Shown: positions 49,646-60,709 of the stretch, in pieces
Numbering within the stretch: the first letter of the stretch is position 1
Layout of the letters: every line of letters begins with the position of its first letter
NCBI GenBank assembly: GCA_018902385.1
Contig: JABSSW010000037.1
Span: 248,001-312,000, forward strand
Reading direction: 5' to 3'
Length of the DNA: 64,000 nt
Source: Physcia stellaris
Lineage: Eukaryota; Ascomycota; Lecanoromycetes; Caliciales; Physciaceae
Made by a program: the position numbers and the translations under genes
The notes under the pieces: generated by a model
Told to the model about the DNA's origin: nothing
Databases searched by the model: none
The model's input: only the letters and a program-made list of their open reading frames with translations

Positions 49646-51651
49646 ATGTTGAACCTTGGGAATAATATCAAGACCCTACATGGGTATGATAAAAATGCCT
49701 ACACTTACTACCCTGTTGTTATTGTGGGCGCAGGAGAATCAGGCGTCGCAATGGGATGCCAGCTAAAAGAGCAGCTTGGATTCGACCAATTCCGTATTTT
49801 TGAGCGTGGAGCAGGAATCGGAGGTACATGGTGGATAAATCGGTATCCCGGCGTTGCGTGTGATGTGTAAGTCCGTTAACCCGAAACTTTTCAGATCTGT
49901 CACGTTGATAGCTCACAAGGCCTGCAATATTCTACTCTTTCTCATTCTCCCCGAACTATCGCTGGTCGACTTTTCATCCTCCCGGATGGGAGATTGTCCA
50001 ATATCTCCAAGAGGTGTGTGCGAAGTATCAAATAACGGACAAAATTCAGCTGAACACGGAAGTGGCAGAGCTGCGGTATTTGGAAGATGAAGAGCTGTGG
50101 GAGATCAAACTGCAGCATCTCGTTGCGGGCAGCGGTGATTTGACAAGCAAACAGAGGCAACATCGCATCGAGGATGAAGGGTTGAAGAGCGTAGTCTTGA
50201 GGGAAGAGGTTATAAGAGCAAAGGTAGTCTGCAGCGCTGCCGGTGGTCTGGTGGAACCAAACACTTGGCCAGAATCAATCCCAGGCATCGAAAGCTTCGA
50301 GGGGGACGTTTTTCACTCCGCACGTTGGGATCATGATGTGGATTTAAACGGAAAGGATGTCATCGTCATGGGAACTGGGTGCAGTGCTGCACAGCTCGTG
50401 CCCAAATTACCAAAGGCACCCTACAACGCCAGATCTGTAACACAACTCATGAGATCACCGCCATGGGTGGTTCCCAAGCCCCAGCCTCCTCTTGGTGCTG
50501 AAAAATGGGAGAAATATACTCCAGCCCTGTTCACAACATTCCCTTTTCTTGGACGGGCATTTCGAAGGATGACATTTTTTGTCGCCGAGCTCCACTTTTT
50601 CCAACTGTTCCCTGACAATTCATTCTCCGAGAAAGCACGCAAGTGGCATGAAGCCGAGTTGCTTAAGTTTATGAGGAAGAGTGTCCCAGAGAAATACCAC
50701 GAGATGCTGACGCCAGATTATGGCGTTGGTTGCAAGCGTCGAATTTTCGATGAAACCTGGTTTCCTAGTCTTTCGAATCCAGCGATTGAGCTGACTACAT
50801 TGCCGCTAACCAGCATTCAGCCAAGAGGAGTTACCCTGGGCCCAGGTCGCACATACCCAGATCCTAAAGATCAAAACAGTAAGGTGCCAAATGATGAGCG
50901 TAAACTGCCAGCAGACGTCATTGTTTTGGCCAATGGCTTTGCGACCAAAACATGGCTACATCCCCTGAGAGTCATTGGAAAAGACGGTAGGCTGATGTCT
51001 GATATCTGGGAGGAGAGAGGAGGACCGCAGGCTTATATGGGGTCTACGATGGATAACTATCCCAACTTCTTTATCATCTTCGGTCCCAACACCGCGACAG
51101 GCCATTCTTCCGTGATCCTGGCGAGCGAGAACATGGTAAATTACACCATACACTTTATCAAGCGGATTCTCTCCGGCGATGTAAGAACGTTTGAGGTGAA
51201 GAAGGCGGCAGAAATTGCGTGGACCAAGACCATGCAGGAGAAATTGAAGGACACAGTCTGGATGAGCACCGGCTGTCAGAGCTGGTACAAAGATGCTAAG
51301 GGCTGGAATGCCACTGTCTATCCGTAAGCTGCCCATCACTGCCTCAAATTTCGTAGATTGCTGAAAGCTCGTAGTTTCTCTCAGATTGACTACTCGTTGC
51401 GATGCATGTTCCCCAGATGGGGTCACTACGACATCCAATACACGCGAAAAGGACAGATCAAGAGAAGGGTTCGGCAGAGTGTAATATTTCTGACTTTTGT
51501 GGCAAGCATAGTCGGCTTATACCAAGCTCGAAAGAGAGGGGAAGGCTTGCTATCATTATTTGACACACTACGCCAACAAGCCAGAGGCGTCGTTGTGGGG
51601 TTTCTAACGTACCTTGAGGGAGGTATCAGAAGTTTACAAGGCAGGATCTGA
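49646..51651 (+). CDS. Baeyer-Villiger-type flavin monooxygenase
   Basis: FAD- and NADPH-dependent monooxygenase that inserts oxygen next to a ketone or hydroxylates a substrate. Exons 49646-49866, 49920-51323 and 51375-51651 give 633 residues in phase. Marks: FAD site VVIVGAGESG, GGTWWINRYPGVACDVP, YSFSFSPNYRWS, the Baeyer-Villiger fingerprint near FEGDVFHSARWDHD (FxGxxxHxxxW type), NADPH site IVMGTGCSAAQLVP, and PNFFIIFGPNTATGHSS. After the catalytic part, exon 3 encodes RWGHYDIQY and a hydrophobic stretch (SVIFLTFVASIVGLYQ) that may anchor it to a membrane. The ATG at 49646 is the first in frame. A Zn2Cys6 regulator follows 387 bp downstream on the same strand. Confidence 0.9.
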
Positions 51652-52038
51652 ATTGGTATTGACCGACAGTGGTTACTATTGTGGAGACTCTTGAGATATG
51701 ATGAATTGTATGCATAAGGTCCTCATCGGGTGGAGTCAAAAGGTGTATCTTAGGCTGCCCTCATAGATGAGCACCGCTCAACCGGTTCCGTTCAACTGCT
51801 TCTGTATATTATCTGTCAATCTAGACCTTCGAATCTGATGGATCGAGAGCAGACCTGTCGTCAAGTATTCATATCCATCATTTGGTGATTTCGTGAAGTT
51901 CGACCCCTTTCTTTACCTTACCTTACCTTAACTGGTTGGGCATCACGTGACCCGGTTATAGATGCCGCTCCTTCGTCAGGTACTAGCCCTTCCACCGAAC
52001 TACCAGTTCCGCTCACTGGAAACATTCCGCCAGCCGGC
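51652..52038. promoter_or_regulatory. Promoter region of Zn2Cys6 regulator C
   Basis: 387 bp. Three tandem CCTTA units lie at 51916-51930, and the palindrome TCACGTGA (a bHLH-type CACGTG site) at 51943-51950. A possible acceptor (TTATAG) precedes 51961, and the frame before MDSYG is open back to it. The true first exon of the regulator may thus lie in this region. Confidence 0.5.
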
Positions 52039-54495
52039 ATGGACAGCTATGGAGCAGACCCACAAGGCTATGGGAGAGACCCAAATCAGCCACAAGGAGC
52101 TCTTGATAACGCCAACAAAAGGAAATCTGATGACGGGCCAGATCATCCTGCGCGCTCAAAGCGCAGCCGCTACATCTCTATCGCCTGGTCAGTCATTGCG
52201 CCTTTGATGTGAAACTGCAGAGACTGATACCTCAAAGTAACGAGTGCAAGCGACGCAAGATCAAATGTAATGGCGAGACCCCTTGCCAAAGATGTGGCAA
52301 TATGTCTTTGGACTGCGTCTACGCACCGAACTGCTGCACGAGCAACTTCAAGGACTCCGAGTAAGTGATACCAGTCTCATTTCGCCGGCTATACTCACGC
52401 AGACATTTAGGGAGTTTCGTGTAATGAATGCTAGCATACAGTCTCTTCAAGAGCAGGTTGACAATCTGTATGCCCATCTGAACGCATTGCGCCACGAGCA
52501 ACAAAACCCAAATCTTGGTCCCCAAGAACACACCAGTTATCCACCTCCCCCTGCGTTCGGGACAGCGGGACCTCAGACATACCATCACGATGCTGTCTCA
52601 CCCCCTCAGTCCCGTGAAAAACACGCACACTATCAGGGTCCCACGAGTACAGCGTTCAACTTCGAAATCGCCAATGCGAGTCTCCAGACGATGGGCGTCA
52701 CCGAGTCTGAAGTACCTGATGGAAACGCTGTCGCATTCGATGAAAGCCTCGCCGACCCGCAGCTTCAAGCTCCCGTCGCAACCATGGCAGTGCATCCCAC
52801 AAAGGACCCGCTATGGAGAATGACCAAAGACGACGCTGTCAGGCTTTGCCGAATATACGACGAGGAGATGGGCATTATGTACCCTATTATCAACGTTGAA
52901 GAGATCATTGAACGGGCTAAGTTCCTGTTCACTTTCACTGAAGCTGCTTCGAGGTCTGGCCTCGTACGTACCAATCGGGCTGGCCCAGATAGCCTTGGGA
53001 GTGCTGATAACAATATCCTTAAAATGGTTCTTGCCACAGCTTTGACCGTCGAGGCTAATGGGCATAGTGATATGGGTCAGGCTTTGTTCGAAAGCGTCAA
53101 AGACGCCTCAGAAAGCCGGCTGTGGGAGCCTGCCGAATTAAAGGGGTTGACACTGCTGGTAATCATTGTAGGCACTACGACCCTAGTAAATAACCCATCC
53201 TAACCTACGCAGGCTCAATACCATTTCCATACGGATGACGAGGTCCGCGCATATAGGATCATTGGTCTAGCAGCCCGCTTTTGCCTAGAGATGGGTCTTC
53301 ATCGCAAGGAAATACTTGCAAAGACCCTTCTAAGCACTGAAGAACGTCATCAAGCCTGCAAGTTGTTCTGGTCGATATACATACTCGACAGGCGCTGGAG
53401 TTTTGGTACCGGAATGCCGTTCGCTATTCAGGATGCTGATATCGACCCAGCATTGCCTGAGCCTGTACGTGCAAGCCATGAGCTATCTACTTTGCTTAAG
53501 TAGCACCAGGCTAATCATGTCAGAAGGCCGCAAACCCGTACTTGACAGCTATGATTCCATACACGCGAATATCAACTACTGTATGGTACGCTGTTGTCAA
53601 TTCTCAAGGAGAAGACGCAAAATTTGATAGTGGAATCATTGAGAGCCTCGATCATCAGTTGTTACAGTGGCAGAAGGCACTGCCAGAGGACCTTCAGTAC
53701 CGTCCGTCCCAAACTACACCGAATAGCCGAACTTTCAGCAAAACTCAACGGCGCATCCAGGTCGTCCTTTATTTGAGAGCAAATCAGATGCGGATTTTCC
53801 TTTATCGGCCCATCTTACACTCGGCGAGTAGTATCATGGAGAATCGAAATCATGCTCAGACCGTGCTGGACATTGCCAAAGATACGGTACGAGTCTTGAC
53901 GCAGCTCAACCAAGCCTGGGACATTTATCGGACGCAGCAAGTTTGCTTCAACTACTTCATCATCTCCGCTCTTGCCGTTCTACTCCTTGCTGTGTCCCAC
54001 GCACCAGCAGAGTTCAGTAGCCAGATTCGGGACGAGTTTTACATGAGCCTAGAACTTGTCAAAGGCTTCAGTACCAAGTCGTACGTTTCGCAGCGCCTGT
54101 GGAATACTATTAAACGACTGAAGGAGAGCGGGCCCAAGCTTGGTCTGATTTCTCGACAGGCTCTTGCACACGCTAATGACCCACACTCGTCCGCTGCGGT
54201 AGCAATGGCAGGTCTTGCAGGCCACCGGGTGGATGAAATGGCCGTCTTCAATCCTTCGCCCGGCTCGGGCTCCCTTGGCAGTGCGCCATTGAACGGACAG
54301 CAGATGAGCTTAGAGCTGACCAACCTCTTCGAAGCTGCTGGCGGATATGGAAACCTGATGGCCAGCAGCACTCAGGCTGCCGATGGCCTGAACGGCTACC
54401 CCAACCCTTCTAGCGAATCAGGGAAAGGGGAGGGGATGAGTGCATTTTACGGTAACGATGGAGAGTTTACGCGGATCGTAGGCGAGCTATTCTGA
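52039..54495 (+). CDS. Zn2Cys6 transcription factor (C)
   Basis: Exons 52039-52187, 52238-52360, 52411-53167, 53213-53464 and 53524-54495 give 750 residues. A basic N-terminus (ARSKRSRYISIA) leads into the zinc cluster CNECKRRKIKCNGETPCQRC then GNMSLDCVY; the first cysteine codon is split by intron 1. A coiled coil (SIQSLQEQVDNLYAHLNAL) follows. The fungal_trans domain has LCRIYDEEMGIMYPIINVEEI, AYRIIGLAARFCLEMGLHRKE, ACKLFWSIYILDRRWSFGTGMPFAIQDADID and VLYLRANQMRIFLYRPIL. The C-terminus is Gly/Ser-rich. The ATG at 52039 is a minimal start; the frame is open upstream to a splice-acceptor-like site near 51960, so residues may be missing. Its place beside the monooxygenase suggests, but does not show, that it controls that gene. 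Confidence 0.9.
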
Positions 54496-55439
54496 AGGCG
54501 TCGGATGAGTAGACTGGGAGGATCTTCTGTTCGTTCGAGAGGCTTCGTCGTTTTTATGGTAGATAATGATAGCTTATAATCAACATCTATCAATGTGTAG
54601 ATCCGCTTGCCTTTGTCACCTTACTTTTCTGAGCAGATATGTATCAAAGTCTTTTCTTTTCAACACTTGGCAGACTCATGTAAGGTACATTATGCATTAC
54701 CTTGGTGATGATCATCTTAAGTCTGAGACCTGACTCTCGTCTCTTAGGGTTGGACGGCTTTCGAGTCTCGACTTGGGCTGGCCCTGGCCCCACTATCGGA
54801 GTGAATGGCATTACTGCGCCTGAAACACCGCCCACCTTAGAATACATGTACCCTGCCAATATTCAAACCTGCGAGCCAAGACGGGCAACTATACTACTAA
54901 TCTTCATTCACCATCTCTCTTTCACCAAGACTGAATCCCTACAGTGAGCCTTCAAAGTCTTTCCCCCCATGATTAGTCCGTCTACCGCTCCAAGGAATTG
55001 ACTGATCTTGTGACACCCACAGCTCGCTTGACTATCTAAAAGCAAGCCGTCTTCATCCAGCTTTGGACTACCTTGGACGAGACTTCAGTTCTACAAGGAT
55101 GCGCCGATGATGCATCTTGACAGCAACTCAATCCCTTTCCAAAAGGCTTTCCCAGTCCCAGCACAGAACCTTCAGTCATTGTTCACGCGTGCTTCGGCTA
55201 CGGATTATTACGGTGCGACAAGAACAACAAAGGCGACAGGCAGGGACGTCATTGTATGATAAGGGCCAGCTTGGCCAGGGCAACTACGGAGAAGCAGCCA
55301 CGAGCCCCCGATCCATTCCGGAAGGAACGCAGTGTCCGCCAAAGTGGACTCTTCCTTGCTTGCCCAGTTTGAGGACCTCAATATTGCCTCCGCAGGTCAT
55401 TCTACATCCACCGTCTCAGCCACTCAGACCACCTCCAAC
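54496..55439. other. Intergenic, CKB1 promoter and leader
   Basis: 944 bp. Open frames upstream of the kinase start (for example 55117-55439) lack an ATG in the right frame or any motif; they are read as leader sequence. Confidence 0.45.
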
Positions 55440-56651
55440 ATGTCCTCCTCGTCCGGCACACCGGAATCATGGATCTCCTCTTTCTGCTCTCTTCTCGGTC
55501 ACGAGTACTTTGCCGAGGTCTCGGAAGACTTTATCGAAGACGACTTTAATCTTACCGGCCTGCAAAGTCAAGTACCAATGTACAAGGAAGCTCTAGAAAT
55601 GATCTTAGATGTTGAGCCAGAAGAAGACGAGGAGGACGAAGAGGATGAGGAAGAGGAGGATGAAGAGGAGGAAGACGAGGACAATGATGTTACTATGAGA
55701 GGCGAGGATGGTGAAAGACTCTCAGGAAGCTACAGACGGGCAAGTGAACGACGGCATATGCGGCTAGCCAACGATCTCAGCGTGATAGAAAGCTCGGCCG
55801 AGCTCCTATACGGATTGATCCACCAACGATATATTACGTCACGGCCGGGAATTCAACAAATGGCCGACAAGTATGAATTACAACACTTTGGCTCTTGCCC
55901 TCGAGTCTTCTGCAACCAAGCTCGAGTCCTGCCCGTGGGTTGCAACGATATACCGGGTCAAGAGACGGTAAAACTATTCTGCCCCAGTTGCCTCGACGTC
56001 TACGTCCCACCAAACAGCCGCTTCCAATCCGTCGATGGCGCGTTCTTCGGCACAACCTTCGGCTGCCTCTTCTTCATGACCTTTCCCGAGTTCGACGTCT
56101 CCGCCAAAGGCGACCCCTTGGGCCTCGCATCGACGAACCCCGTCTTCGGCCTTCCTGCTGGTGGAGTCACAGCCGCAGAGGTTCCGCAATCCGCCTCCTC
56201 ATCTCTGACATCGACACCTGTACACCCATCCGCGAACGCAGACCTCCCGCCACAAATCCTCACCCCGCCTCCAAACCAACCCTTGACGCTAAACGGGACG
56301 ACAACAATAAACATCGCACCAGGCCTTGGTCCAGGCAAAGTGCACGAGCCGCGGATATACGGCTTCAGGGTGGCCGAGCAGGCGAAGACGGGTCCGCGGA
56401 TGAAATGGCTAAGGATGCGGCCGGCGGACATGAACGAGCTGGATGAAGCGGCAGCGTGGCGGGAAGCAAACGGTGGTGGTGGTAGTGACGACGGAGAAGA
56501 CCCTGAAGATCCCAATGGATCGACGACGTACGAGCAACAGCAGGTGGCTCGGCGGAAAAAGGCGCCGGTGAGGTCGAGGAGAAGACCGGTGCAAGAGGCT
56601 GACGGCGGAGGAGAAGATGTGGGGATGAATGGGATGGGGGAGGTAGGGTGA
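55440..56651 (+). CDS. CKB1: Casein kinase 2 regulatory subunit beta
   Basis: Regulatory dimer of CK2, a nuclear and cytosolic Ser/Thr kinase. It is a single exon of 403 residues. The N-terminus MSSSSGTPESWISSFCSLLG and HEYFAEVSEDFIEDDFNLTGL are typical of fungal CKB1. A long Glu/Asp run at about 55618-55690 follows. The zinc-binding dimer domain shows CPRVFC then CPSCLDVY, with YITSRPGIQQMADKY before and SVDGAFFGTTFGCLFFMTFPEF after. After this the protein continues with a Pro/Ser-rich insert, IYGFRVAEQAKTGPRMKWLRMRP, and a basic end (RRKKAPVRSRRRP). The ATG at 55440 matches fungal starts. Some homologues have introns here; none is needed. Confidence 0.94.
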   Translation: MSSSSGTPESWISSFCSLLGHEYFAEVSEDFIEDDFNLTGLQSQVPMYKEALEMILDVEPEEDEEDEEDEEEEDEEEEDEDNDVTMRGEDGERLSGSYRRASERRHMRLANDLSVIESSAELLYGLIHQRYITSRPGIQQMADKYELQHFGSCPRVFCNQARVLPVGCNDIPGQETVKLFCPSCLDVYVPPNSRFQSVDGAFFGTTFGCLFFMTFPEFDVSAKGDPLGLASTNPVFGLPAGGVTAAEVPQSASSSLTSTPVHPSANADLPPQILTPPPNQPLTLNGTTTINIAPGLGPGKVHEPRIYGFRVAEQAKTGPRMKWLRMRPADMNELDEAAAWREANGGGGSDDGEDPEDPNGSTTYEQQQVARRKKAPVRSRRRPVQEADGGGEDVGMNGMGEVG

Positions 56652-57343
56652 CCTGGGTCGGTCAAAGTTTAAAGTGTGTGTGTGAGAGATGCGAGGAGTC
56701 ATGGCGACTGGCAGGAGCTTGGCTCCAGGGAAGGACTTTTTTCGAGTCCGGGGCGTCCCACTTTATCTTATCATTCTTTGTTTACTTCTTCTTCTTCTCT
56801 TTTGGTAAAAATGCCCATAAACGGAGCTGGCATACTAGGGAGACTCATTACTTTCATCCTTATATATTGCAGCATTATTTCCGAATAGTGGTGAGAGCCC
56901 ACTAACCGCTAAGCTCTGGCCGTTCGACAGTCATGGCGGCCGATTAATGCCAGTCTTGCTCTAACGGCATTGTAGCTCAATGCTGAGGGCAGACTCCAAA
57001 TCCTAGGCGTATACATCCATGAGGGACTCAATAGAGCCTACAACGGGAGGACACAACACTCCATCCCATCTTGTGTGGCACGTTCAATTTGCTTCGGGAC
57101 TAGATGACGCGCTGATATGATTTAGATTCTTGGTTATCCATCATCATTGTATAGAGCTGTTAAACATCTTCATCTTGTAATGAGAGGCCTAGAGCTTCTC
57201 CATAATTGTGGCCAATATGATCGTCTATCATGGCTTCAATTTTTTCGAGTGTATCCAGGCTATGCGTTGAACGAAAGAAGAGACAACATACTCTGGGCAA
57301 GTAGGCATTGACGGGCCAAAAAGCGATAAGATCTTCATGTCCA
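56652..57343. other. Convergent intergenic region
   Basis: 692 bp between 3' ends, with a T/C-rich stretch near 56780-56800. No gene is supported. Confidence 0.45.
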
Positions 57344-60036
57344 TCAAGCCTTTAGCCTCCTTTCCTCGCATCCCACGCAAACCGGCTTCTCATCGTTCCC
57401 TCGCGTGAAGAACCTGCCATCTCCAAAGCCACCACCACACTCCTGCGCTCAACGTCAGCCATGTCTTTGAGGCCACAACCAGATGAGAATACAAGGCTTA
57501 CCACACAGCAAAAGCACCCCTCATGCCACTCGCCACCCAACGCCTGCACGCCCTGCTCCAGGATTACCTTCCTACAACCCTTGCACTTGCCATTGAACCG
57601 CCCCGCGTGACAGCCCACACACCATGCATACCCATCTTTCTCCACAAACGGAGTTTTCTCGTCGAAGGGATCTCCGCACTGAGCGCAGAAGAAATGGCCT
57701 TTATGCCACTCCCCACCGCAGGCCAAGACGATCTCTCCTTCAATGGGGGTCTTGCAGCTCCGGCACCGCGGAGAGAAAAGTTCGTGGAAGTCCAGATGGC
57801 AGTAGAAACGCAAGGAAGAGTCTCCATCATCCAAGGCCGTCAGACCGTCGATATTGTCAGGAGCATTCAGGTCTGTGGCCCGGATTTCGATGCGGGCCAG
57901 GCGGCTTTCACGATGTGCGGTAGGTTCTGGATAGAAAGCTACGCATTCGAGAAGCTCGCCGCATTGGCAACAGGTGAAGCAGTGGGGATGGAAGCGCTGT
58001 GAAGCGGCGGAAACAATGCGGCCAGCGATTGGGAGAGCGCAGGCAGCACACTGTGCTGTGGGGCGATTATGGCTTGAAGGAGACCAATGCGGCGTTGAGG
58101 TCGAGACTGGTGCTGTGGAAGAATGGTGCGGGAGAGGGCGTTTGAAGGGAGAAGGGCGAGGAGAGTTGGAATTTGTTGGCTGTGGCCCAGATGGCTTGGG
58201 GGCGTCAGAGATCGAGACCGAGATGTTGGGAACGTCAGGCCCGTTGACTGATATCGAGGGGATTGGTGAAACACTGACCAAAGAAGCAGAGGAGACATTT
58301 ATCGAAGGTATTGGCGAGTCATTGACTTGTATTGAAGGTGGGTCAGGAGCATTAATAGTAGGTATGGCAGGTGCAGAGTTAGTCGACTCAGGAGCCATGG
58401 ACTTGGAGCGTAGAATGGTAGGTAACGGCCTTTGTCCATTCTGAGTTGAAGGTTGTCCTGGCTGGGGCACCGAGTCTTTGGGCTTCCAGTCCCGGTCGAA
58501 GCTTACAATCGGCCTTCGTGGCTTGTCACTAACAACAGTAGGTGAAGGTAGCTTCGGACTTCTGTCTTTCATTCGCATACTCGTCGCTGCTCTGATGTCT
58601 TCACCACGGATCTCGACTCCGTCTTTATTCCTACTTGTGTTTTTAGGAGTTTCTTCCGATATGCTCATTTGCTTCTCTGATAAGTCCAATTTAGGTAGGT
58701 TCTGCACGTATGTAGGATTCCGTGACTGAGAGGGAGGATTTCTATGAATTTCAGTTCTGAACGGCTTCTTTTGCTCTACTTCAGGAACGGTCTTCGAGCG
58801 CAGAAATCCGTAGCTGGCGCCTTGGAGTTTGGCAACTGAATTGCGAGCACGGAGCTTCAGTGGCGCAGGTACAGGGCACTCTTGATCAGGTACCCGGTGA
58901 CCATCGTTCTTGACTGCTTCAGGCTCCTCATAGATCTTGTCGTCCGGATTGCTGAAAAGGCCTCCACTCGGCTTTCTAGATTTAGGTCCACTAACCCTGC
59001 GATGACCAAATGATTTGATTTGCGGAGTAGAGAAATTCAAATTCACGTATGCCTTCTTCTGCGGTGATGCCTGTGACTCAGGGCCCTTAGCACTGGCAGT
59101 TTGATTTGCCCTATCACCATCCTTTCCACCGTCCGTGGACGACGTACTCGACACACGACTGCACTGTGATCCACTGTTGGTGCTCTTTACGGATGCAGAT
59201 CTTTCAGTTGCAGACCTATTCCCTGGGATATGGTCTCTGCTCGCAGGTCGAAAGAGCGTGTGTTTGAGATGTTGGTTCTCCATATTATCGTCTGGCTTGC
59301 GGTGTGCTCCGGGATTGCGAGAACTTTTAGGATCACTGAATCGTATCCCTGGGTTTTGGTGTTTCCAGACAAGATCCGAAGCTTCATCTTGGGCTGCTGC
59401 ATGCAATCGCACATCATCCCTTAGATCCACCTCTTCAAGAGCTTCCCGTAGCAGTCGCGCTTCCTGCTTTTCCACTCTGCGCTGCGCTCTCTCAACATAT
59501 ACTCCAGCCAGCGGAGTCTGAGATGTGCTTGTCGAGCTTGTAGAACTTGAGAAGTCCCTTGACGATACTCCTGGGTGGGGCTGTTGTACCAATGATTCAC
59601 CTGCATGACTTGCGTCAAATATTGTTAGCAACGCAGAATTACTTCGACGGTGGGACATCGCGCTGGAACATCGGTTTGGCGCATCAGGTCGGTCGGAATC
59701 GTTCTTATGCGTCGAGCCTGGCGGCCTTGAAAACGCCAAAGCCGAAGTGGGTCTCAGTGTGGGCTCTAGCACCGGTGGAGGTGACGAACACGGATTCCTC
59801 TGAACCAGTGGCCTTGAGCCGCTAGGGCGAGCAGGTCTGTTGGAACGTAGATCAGCAAGATAATTGGCCGTCCAGGCCTTTTGAGATTCTCTTCGGTCTA
59901 TGGGTTTGGGTGGAGAAGAAGAAGCAAAAAACTTGAGAGGCGAAGACGGTCGTGCAGGACGAGTGTTGTGATTTGGATTTTGACTGCCGAGCTCATCTGG
60001 ACTATGATGTTCATGATCTCGCGACTGGTGAAGCAT
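57344..60036 (-). CDS. LIM-domain protein (paxillin-like)
   Basis: Zinc-binding scaffold protein; fungal paxillin-like LIM proteins act in polarised growth and Rho-GTPase signalling. Exons 60036-57502 and 57442-57344 give 877 residues. The N-terminal ~600 residues are Ser/Pro-rich and disordered. They include a run of short repeats of the type P-x-I-x-V/P-S-I-x-V at about 58195-58390. Three LIM domains follow: CAACALPIAG to YCHLDFHELF, CRSCKTPIEGE to WCVGCHAGRF, and CKGCRKVILE to VCVGCEERR. The last is split by a 59-nt intron joining CFCCV to ECGGGFGDGRFFT. LIM1 has an insert of about 40 residues between its zinc fingers. The first ATG in frame is at 60036, but the frame reads IALPEM just before it and a splice acceptor is possible there, so an extra 5' exon may exist. 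Confidence 0.9.
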
Positions 60037-60709
60037 TTCGGGCAATGCAATCTGACACTATTTACGAATGGAAACAAACCACACTACAAGCAATCTTTGG
60101 GCTCGTAGCAAGGGTAGCGAATGTCAAATGGGGTAAGAATATGAATAGCAATGCAGGAAGAAAAGAGAGAGATCAGGAGAAGATAAGAAATGTTGATGTT
60201 CTCTATCTCAGCGGTTCACTCATTTTCGGAGCGACAACAGCCAATGCCATCTCCACAGCAACCCTAGTTCCGAAACACGTTCCATGGCGCGGCGAACTTC
60301 CATGACCTGCAAACCTCCCATGATCAAGGATTGCGACCCTGGTGTTAACAGGTACAGTCATCAGTCTGAGTGCACCATTGTGTCGAGATGTCATTTGATC
60401 CAATGGTGGAACTTGGAAGATGAAAAGAGCGGAAGTGCTCAAAATCGGCAGATGCTACAGTACTTACTACTACCCTCGGCAGTGCACTCGGTGGAAAGGG
60501 AAGGCTCATCTAAAACCCGCCGCCAAAGGACGGGAATAAGGCCAATGACATACTAAGGTAGGCATTGACGGCCAGAATTGGGCATTGAGACGTGCTACTG
60601 AATCCTTTGGTGCCCATGAGATTTCTCAGTTGCAAAGATTATTAGCCACCTCTCTTTGCTTTTCTCCTCCTCAATCTTCTCACATTCTTTCGTAAATGGC
60701 GAGTATATC
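60037..60709. promoter_or_regulatory. Divergent promoter LIM gene / MCT-like transporter
   Basis: 673 bp. Open frames inside (for example 60203-60442) show no motif. A T/C-rich tract at 60653-60690 precedes the transporter start. Confidence 0.4.

Noticed and set aside
55117-55439. Upstream frames before CKB1 as an extra gene or longer N-terminus
   Set aside because: The in-frame extension has no ATG and does not resemble CK2 beta; the family start MSSSSGTPES is clear.
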